A stretch of 64,000 nucleotides of DNA from RBC038 sp041390625 (GTDB lineage Bacteria; Chloroflexota; Dehalococcoidia; UBA2979). The notes under the pieces are model-generated. The model saw only the letters and a list, made by a program, of their open reading frames with translations, did no database searches and was not told where the DNA came from. This document shows, piece by piece, positions 57,744 to 64,000 of the stretch; positions within the stretch are counted from its first letter, which is position 1; the number at the start of each line of letters is the position of its first letter. The stretch is taken from NCBI GenBank assembly GCA_041390625.1, contig JAWKPM010000003.1:1-64000 (forward strand), in the 5' to 3' direction. A program made the translations under genes and the position numbers.

Positions 57744-58199
57744 TTAGCCCTTGATCTCGATCTGCTTGGGCTTGGCCTTCTCGGGGACCGGGACGGTGAC
57801 GGTGAGGACGCCGTCCTTCAGCTCGGCGTTGACATCGGCCTCGGCGACGACGCCGGGGAGGGCGACGCGGCGGGCGACGGAGCCCCAGCGGCGCTCGCGC
57901 CGGTAGTACTTCGCGTCCTTCTCCTCGTGCTCCTCGGTGTGCTCGGCCTTGATGGAGAGCACGCCTTCGTGCACCTGGACGTCGACGTCCTCCTTGTTGA
58001 AGCCGGGCAGCGAGGCCTTCACGACGACCTTGCCGTCCTGCTCGAAGACGTCGAGCTCGAGTGAGCCCTCGTCCAGCCCGCCTCGAACGGCGGGGAGACG
58101 GAACATGGAGTCGTCGAAGACGCGCTCCATCATGCGGCGGAGGTTGCCGAAGTCGCGGTCAATGCCGCCGAACGGGTCGGAACGAACGATATCTGCCAT
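57744..58199 (-). CDS. hsp20: Hsp20/alpha-crystallin small heat-shock protein
   Basis: A 151-residue small heat-shock protein, an ATP-independent holdase. The alpha-crystallin domain runs from LELDVFEQDGKVVVKASLPGFNKEDVDVQVHEGVLSIKAEHTEE to WGSVARRVALPGVVAEADVNAELKDGVLTVTVPVPE, ending with the GVL motif and a short C-terminal EIKG extension. It is divergent from dnaJ-hspR-clp, and two HAIR operators lie in the shared control region. Confidence 0.95.
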   Translation of the reverse strand: MADIVRSDPFGGIDRDFGNLRRMMERVFDDSMFRLPAVRGGLDEGSLELDVFEQDGKVVVKASLPGFNKEDVDVQVHEGVLSIKAEHTEEHEEKDAKYYRRERRWGSVARRVALPGVVAEADVNAELKDGVLTVTVPVPEKAKPKQIEIKG

Positions 58200-58214
58200 T
58201 GCCTGATTCCCTTC

Positions 58215-58235
58215 TCTGAGTGGTATCGACTCAAA
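58215..58235. promoter_or_regulatory. HAIR operator 1 (HspR site)
   Basis: TGAGT-N7-ACTCA, with flanks TC and AA, fits the HspR consensus CTTGAGT-N7-ACTCAAG at 5 of 7 and 6 of 7 positions. It lies just downstream of the hsp20 -10, in its 5' leader. Confidence 0.75.
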
Positions 58236-58245
58236 CCGTGGCAGG

Positions 58246-58275
58246 ATCGTACCCAGACGGAACCGTGCCTGTCAA
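58246..58275 (-). promoter_or_regulatory. hsp20 promoter
   Basis: -35 TTGACA (58270-58275), 18-nt spacer, -10 TACGAT (58246-58251). It is sandwiched between the two HAIR sites, an arrangement that would allow tight HspR repression. Confidence 0.75.
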
Positions 58276-58279
58276 TATT

Positions 58280-58300
58280 TATGAGTCGAGTTCACTCAGA
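58280..58300. promoter_or_regulatory. HAIR operator 2 (HspR site)
   Basis: TGAGT-N7-ACTCA again, with flanks TA and GA. It lies next to the hsp20 -35 and about 30 nt upstream of the dnaJ -10 (TAGACT, 58329-58334), so it can control both directions. Confidence 0.75.
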
Positions 58301-58341
58301 TATTTGCACACCATCCGCGCAGGCGTGCTAGACTCGCACAC

Positions 58342-59400
58342 ATGGTACGGGACTTCTACGACGTGCTCGGAGTGGCGAAGGATGCCTCCGACAAGGACAT
58401 TCGGCAGGCCTTCCGTCGCCTCGCGCGCCAGTACCACCCGGATGTGAACCCGGGCGATGCGGAGGCGGAGGCGAAGTTCAAGGAGGTCAGCGCCGCCTAC
58501 GAGGTGCTGTCCAACAAGGACCACCGCAAGAAGTACGACCGCTGGGGCGACCAGTGGCAGCACGCCGACCAGCTCGAGGAGATGGAGGCGCGCGGCTTCC
58601 GCGGTGGTCGCGGCGCGCCGGGCGGTCCCGGTGGGCCTCAGGGCATCCATTTCGAGGGGGACCTGGGCGACCTCGGTGACCTGTTCGGCTCGGGCGGGCG
58701 CGGCGGTGCGAGCGGCGGCATCTTCGACTCGATCTTCCGACGGGCAGCCGGACGGCAGCGCGGCCAGGACATCGAGCACGAGACTCGAATCAGCCTCGAC
58801 GAGGCGTACAAGGGCACGACGCGCACGATCGAGGTGCGCGACCGATCGGAAACCTGCCGGGTCTGCGGCGGCGAGGGATCGCTCGCGGGTGCGACGTGCC
58901 ACGCCTGTCGCGGCAGCGGGTCGGCGGCGCCGCTTCGGCGCATCGAGGTCACGATCCCGCCGGGCGTGGCGAGCGGCACGCGCATCCGCGTGGCCGGCAA
59001 GGGCGGCCCGGGCGGGAACGGCGGTAACGCCGGCGACCTCTTCCTTCGGGTGGAGGTGAGCCCGCACCCGCGCTTCGAGCGAAAGGGCGACGACCTGAGC
59101 GTCGATGTCGATGTGCCGGTGGCCGATGCGGCCCTCGGTGGCGAGGTCGGCGTGCCGACGCTCAAGGGCCGGACGCTGATGCTGACGGTGCCGGCGGGCA
59201 CGCAGGCGGGGAAGACGTTCCGGCTGGCGGGGCAGGGGATGCCGCGACAGCGAGGCGGGTTCGGCGACCTGCATGCGCGTGTGCGCCTCGTGCTGCCGGA
59301 GTCGATGACCGACGAGCAGCGCGAGCTGTTCGAACGGCTGCGGGAGACGACGAAGCAGAAGCGCGCCAGTGGCGCGGCGGGCGGTGGAGGAGGCGCATGA
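58342..59400 (+). CDS. dnaJ: DnaJ/CbpA-type co-chaperone with half zinc finger
   Basis: A 352-residue Hsp40. The J domain (1-70) has HPD at 32-34 (RQYHPDVNPGD). A Gly/Phe-rich stretch (88-135) follows. Only two CxxCxGxG-type motifs are present (CRVCGGEG 173-180 and CHACRGSG 187-194), instead of the four of classical DnaJ, so it can hold one zinc. The C-terminal substrate-binding domains are intact (VTIPPGVASGTRIRVAGKG; GEVGVPTLKGRTLMLTVPAGTQAGKTFRLAGQGMP). TAGACT ends 7 nt before the ATG, so the mRNA is probably leaderless. First gene of dnaJ-hspR-clp. Confidence 0.93.
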   Translation: MVRDFYDVLGVAKDASDKDIRQAFRRLARQYHPDVNPGDAEAEAKFKEVSAAYEVLSNKDHRKKYDRWGDQWQHADQLEEMEARGFRGGRGAPGGPGGPQGIHFEGDLGDLGDLFGSGGRGGASGGIFDSIFRRAAGRQRGQDIEHETRISLDEAYKGTTRTIEVRDRSETCRVCGGEGSLAGATCHACRGSGSAAPLRRIEVTIPPGVASGTRIRVAGKGGPGGNGGNAGDLFLRVEVSPHPRFERKGDDLSVDVDVPVADAALGGEVGVPTLKGRTLMLTVPAGTQAGKTFRLAGQGMPRQRGGFGDLHARVRLVLPESMTDEQRELFERLRETTKQKRASGAAGGGGGA

Positions 59401-59720
59401 CGATCCCCCACGACGAGCCGGTCTTCCAGATCTCGGTGGTGGCTCGGATGGTCGGGCTGCACCAGCAGACGTTGCGCTCGTACGAGCGGATCGGCCTCGT
59501 GCAGCCACACCGGACGAGCGGCAACACGCGGCTCTATTCGCAGCGAGACATCGAGCGGCTGCAGCAGGTGCTGCGGCTGGTGAACGACCTCGGGATCAAC
59601 CTGGCGGGCGTCGAGGTGATCCTGCGGATGACGCAGCAGATCGAGGAGCTGCAGGAGCAGCTCGCGAGCGCGCGCGAGGAACTCGCCTCGATGCGCGCAC
59701 GCCTCGACAGGCGGGCATGA
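59397..59720 (+). CDS. hspR: HspR, MerR-type heat-shock repressor
   Basis: A 107-residue MerR-fold protein: FQISVVARMVGLHQQTLRSYERIGLVQPHRTSGNTRLYSQRDIERLQQVLRLVNDLGINLAGVEVILRM. These blocks are diagnostic of HspR, which binds HAIR sites with DnaK as co-repressor. A coiled coil follows (QQIEELQEQLASAREELASM). It overlaps dnaJ by 4 nt (ATGA), so repressor and chaperone are translationally coupled. dnaK is not in the window. Confidence 0.95.
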   Translation: MTIPHDEPVFQISVVARMVGLHQQTLRSYERIGLVQPHRTSGNTRLYSQRDIERLQQVLRLVNDLGINLAGVEVILRMTQQIEELQEQLASAREELASMRARLDRRA

Positions 59721-59772
59721 GCCCGCGGCCCGGCATGACGCCATCACCCTCAAGGAATGAGGTAGTTCGACC

Positions 59773-62214
<2,442 letters not shown>

Positions 62215-62240
62215 GATCTGGCTCGAACAAGTGAGATTCG

Positions 62241-62271
62241 GAGAGAGGCCCCTCGACGAGGGGCCTCTCTC
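62241..62271 (+). terminator. Terminator of dnaJ-hspR-clp
   Basis: GAGAGAGGCCCCTC and its complement GAGGGGCCTCTCTC form a stem of about 14 bp around a GAC loop, followed by ATGCC. It starts 26 nt after the clp stop. Confidence 0.85.
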
Positions 62272-62415
62272 ATGCCACTCGATGGGCGTCGCACGCTGAG
62301 AACAGCTCATTCCTGCTTTCTGCGTCCGTAGACAGCGTGCACAATCAACATGTATGTGTTTCACCCTATCGAGCCGCGGTTCAGGAATCGCAGCAGCCGG
62401 AAAGGTGCGGCCCCC

Positions 62416-62733
62416 ATGCTTGTGATGCAGACCTTCGAGCGACGAGATCATGCGGACAGAAACGAGATGGCTCTCGCGGCCTTGCAGCTTTGTCGCGTCC
62501 AACGGGCCCGAAGCAACGTCTCGAGTGCCAAGTTCTACTGGCCCAGTTGGGACAGCATCGCGGTGCTGGTCGAGTGCTCCTCGTTCGAAATGGACGAGCA
62601 GCCCAACCCCGACCTGGCGAAGGCCGGGTCCGGCCTGGCGAATCTCGCTCGCATGACGGACTTCAAGATCATGGCCGAGGCGGGCGTTGGGCAGGAAGCC
62701 TACGAAGTCGCAGGACGTCCGAGCGGTACCTAG
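62416..62733 (+). CDS. Unknown small protein
   Basis: A 105-residue soluble protein: MLVMQTFERRDHADRNEMALAALQLCRVQRARSNVSSAKFYWPSWDSIAVLVECSSFEMDEQPNPDLAKAGSGLANLARMTDFKIMAEAGVGQEAYEVA. The alternation suggests a dimeric alpha/beta-barrel-like fold, but no family was recognised. The ATG at 62416 was chosen (AAAGG upstream); an in-frame ATG at 62350 would add 22 basic residues. Codon use is slightly less GC-biased than in clp. Terminators on both sides make it a single-gene unit. Confidence 0.65.
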   Translation: MLVMQTFERRDHADRNEMALAALQLCRVQRARSNVSSAKFYWPSWDSIAVLVECSSFEMDEQPNPDLAKAGSGLANLARMTDFKIMAEAGVGQEAYEVAGRPSGT

Positions 62734-62767
62734 GCACCGGGACGGGTTCGTGAAGGCGAGGGGGCCG

Positions 62768-63493
<726 letters not shown>

Positions 63494-63522
63494 GGTGGTC
63501 TCCGTTCGTGAGTGAGGTGCCG

Positions 63523-64000
63523 TCAGTCCTCGACGGCGGCGGGCTCGGCGGCGGCATCGCGCGCTGCGGCGTCGAGCCTCGATTGGCCGGGCCACGGCTC
63601 GCGATCGGCCTTCCGCCAGAGGAAGAAGGCGGGGCCGGCGACGACACCCGTGGCAACCGCGAGGGAGAGGAACGCAAGTCGGATCGAGCCCTCGGCGAGG
63701 GCGCCGGCGATGGGGCTGCCGATCGACATGACGACCGAGCTCGAGAAGCGGCGTAGCGCGAGGATCGTGGCGCGCGTGTCGGACGTGGTGCGTCGATTGA
63801 GGTAGTCGGCGACGAGGGGCTGCCTCGCGAAGCCGAGCACGCTGATGAGGCCGATGGCGACGACCATCAGCACGTGGTCGATCGCGGCGAGGGCAAGCAG
63901 CAGCACGATCGGCACGACGACGAGGCCTCCGAACGCGCGCTGGAAGCCGAGGGCGCGCTCGACGACGTAGGCCCACATCGACGCACCGGCGGCGCCGAGG
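63523..64000 (-). CDS. MFS transporter, C-terminal part (truncated by window)
   Basis: The visible 158 residues are the end of a major facilitator protein. Hydrophobic helices include FGGLVVVPIVLLLALAAIDHVLMVVAIGLISVLGFARQPLVADYLNR, then SDTRATILALRRFSSSVVMSIGSPIAGALAEGSIRLAFLSLAVATGVVAGPAFFLW. The segment PLVADYLNRRTTSDTRATILALRRFSSS is typical of the bacterial MFS group with a helix 10-11 R-A-T-x-x-S/L motif. The soluble tail is Ala/Asp-rich. The 5' end lies beyond the right edge. Substrate unknown. Confidence 0.85.
   Translation of the reverse strand, partial: LGAAGASMWAYVVERALGFQRAFGGLVVVPIVLLLALAAIDHVLMVVAIGLISVLGFARQPLVADYLNRRTTSDTRATILALRRFSSSVVMSIGSPIAGALAEGSIRLAFLSLAVATGVVAGPAFFLWRKADREPWPGQSRLDAAARDAAAEPAAVED

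Overview
The window is about 64 kb of GC-rich bacterial chromosome. Gene content and style (an 11-gene NuoABCDHIJKLMN operon, a GlnR/AmtB/GlnB/GlnA nitrogen cluster, HspR-type heat-shock control, paired MaoC-like dehydratase subunits, many GTG starts and several leaderless-looking promoters) fit the phylum Chloroflexota, perhaps a Dehalococcoidia or Tepidiforma relative. That placement is an inference from gene content; no rRNA is present.

Layout. 0-8.2 kb is origin-proximal: rpmH, rnpA, yidD, seven parS sites, a beta-propeller lipoprotein, yidC, jag, a PfkB kinase, parA, parB, ridA and a partial gene, all on the minus strand. dnaA is not next to rpmH. 8.4-12.9 kb holds a lytic transglycosylase, a small membrane protein, a peroxiredoxin whose catalytic residue is encoded by an in-frame TGA (a probable selenoprotein), a MerR regulator and tRNA-Thr(CGT). 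13.1-15.2 kb is a two-gene, lower-GC DUF262 plus HEPN module beside the tRNA. 15.2-17.7 kb is an ABC exporter/GerW operon.

17.9-26.5 kb is a nitrogen cluster: an OmpR-type regulator with a degenerate receiver (GlnR-like), a stand-alone winged helix, P-II, AmtB, two type I glutamine synthetases and an ATPase fused to a winged helix. GTAAC/GAAAC half-sites on an 11-bp period lie upstream of amtB and both glnA genes, always ending exactly 10 nt before the -10 box. 26.7-27.6 kb encodes a MaoC pair. 27.9-38.3 kb is the complex I operon without nuoEFG, with a good TTGACA-17-TACGTT promoter. 38.3-41.9 kb carries an ASCH protein and valS, preceded by an 11-codon leader ORF with two Val codons and a terminator (candidate attenuator).

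41.9-51.7 kb has two lower-GC orphan genes, two tandem beta-carbonic anhydrases behind a palindromic operator, a BNR/MoaD pair, acetyltransferases, secA and prs. 51.8-57.5 kb has an acyl-CoA dehydrogenase, a proline iminopeptidase, lipoproteins, a frameshifted gene and a VOC protein. 57.7-62.2 kb is a heat-shock locus: hsp20 divergent from dnaJ-hspR-clp, with two HAIR operators between them. The end holds an orphan gene, a GNAT enzyme and a truncated MFS transporter. A roughly 100-bp hairpin repeat recurs three times between genes.
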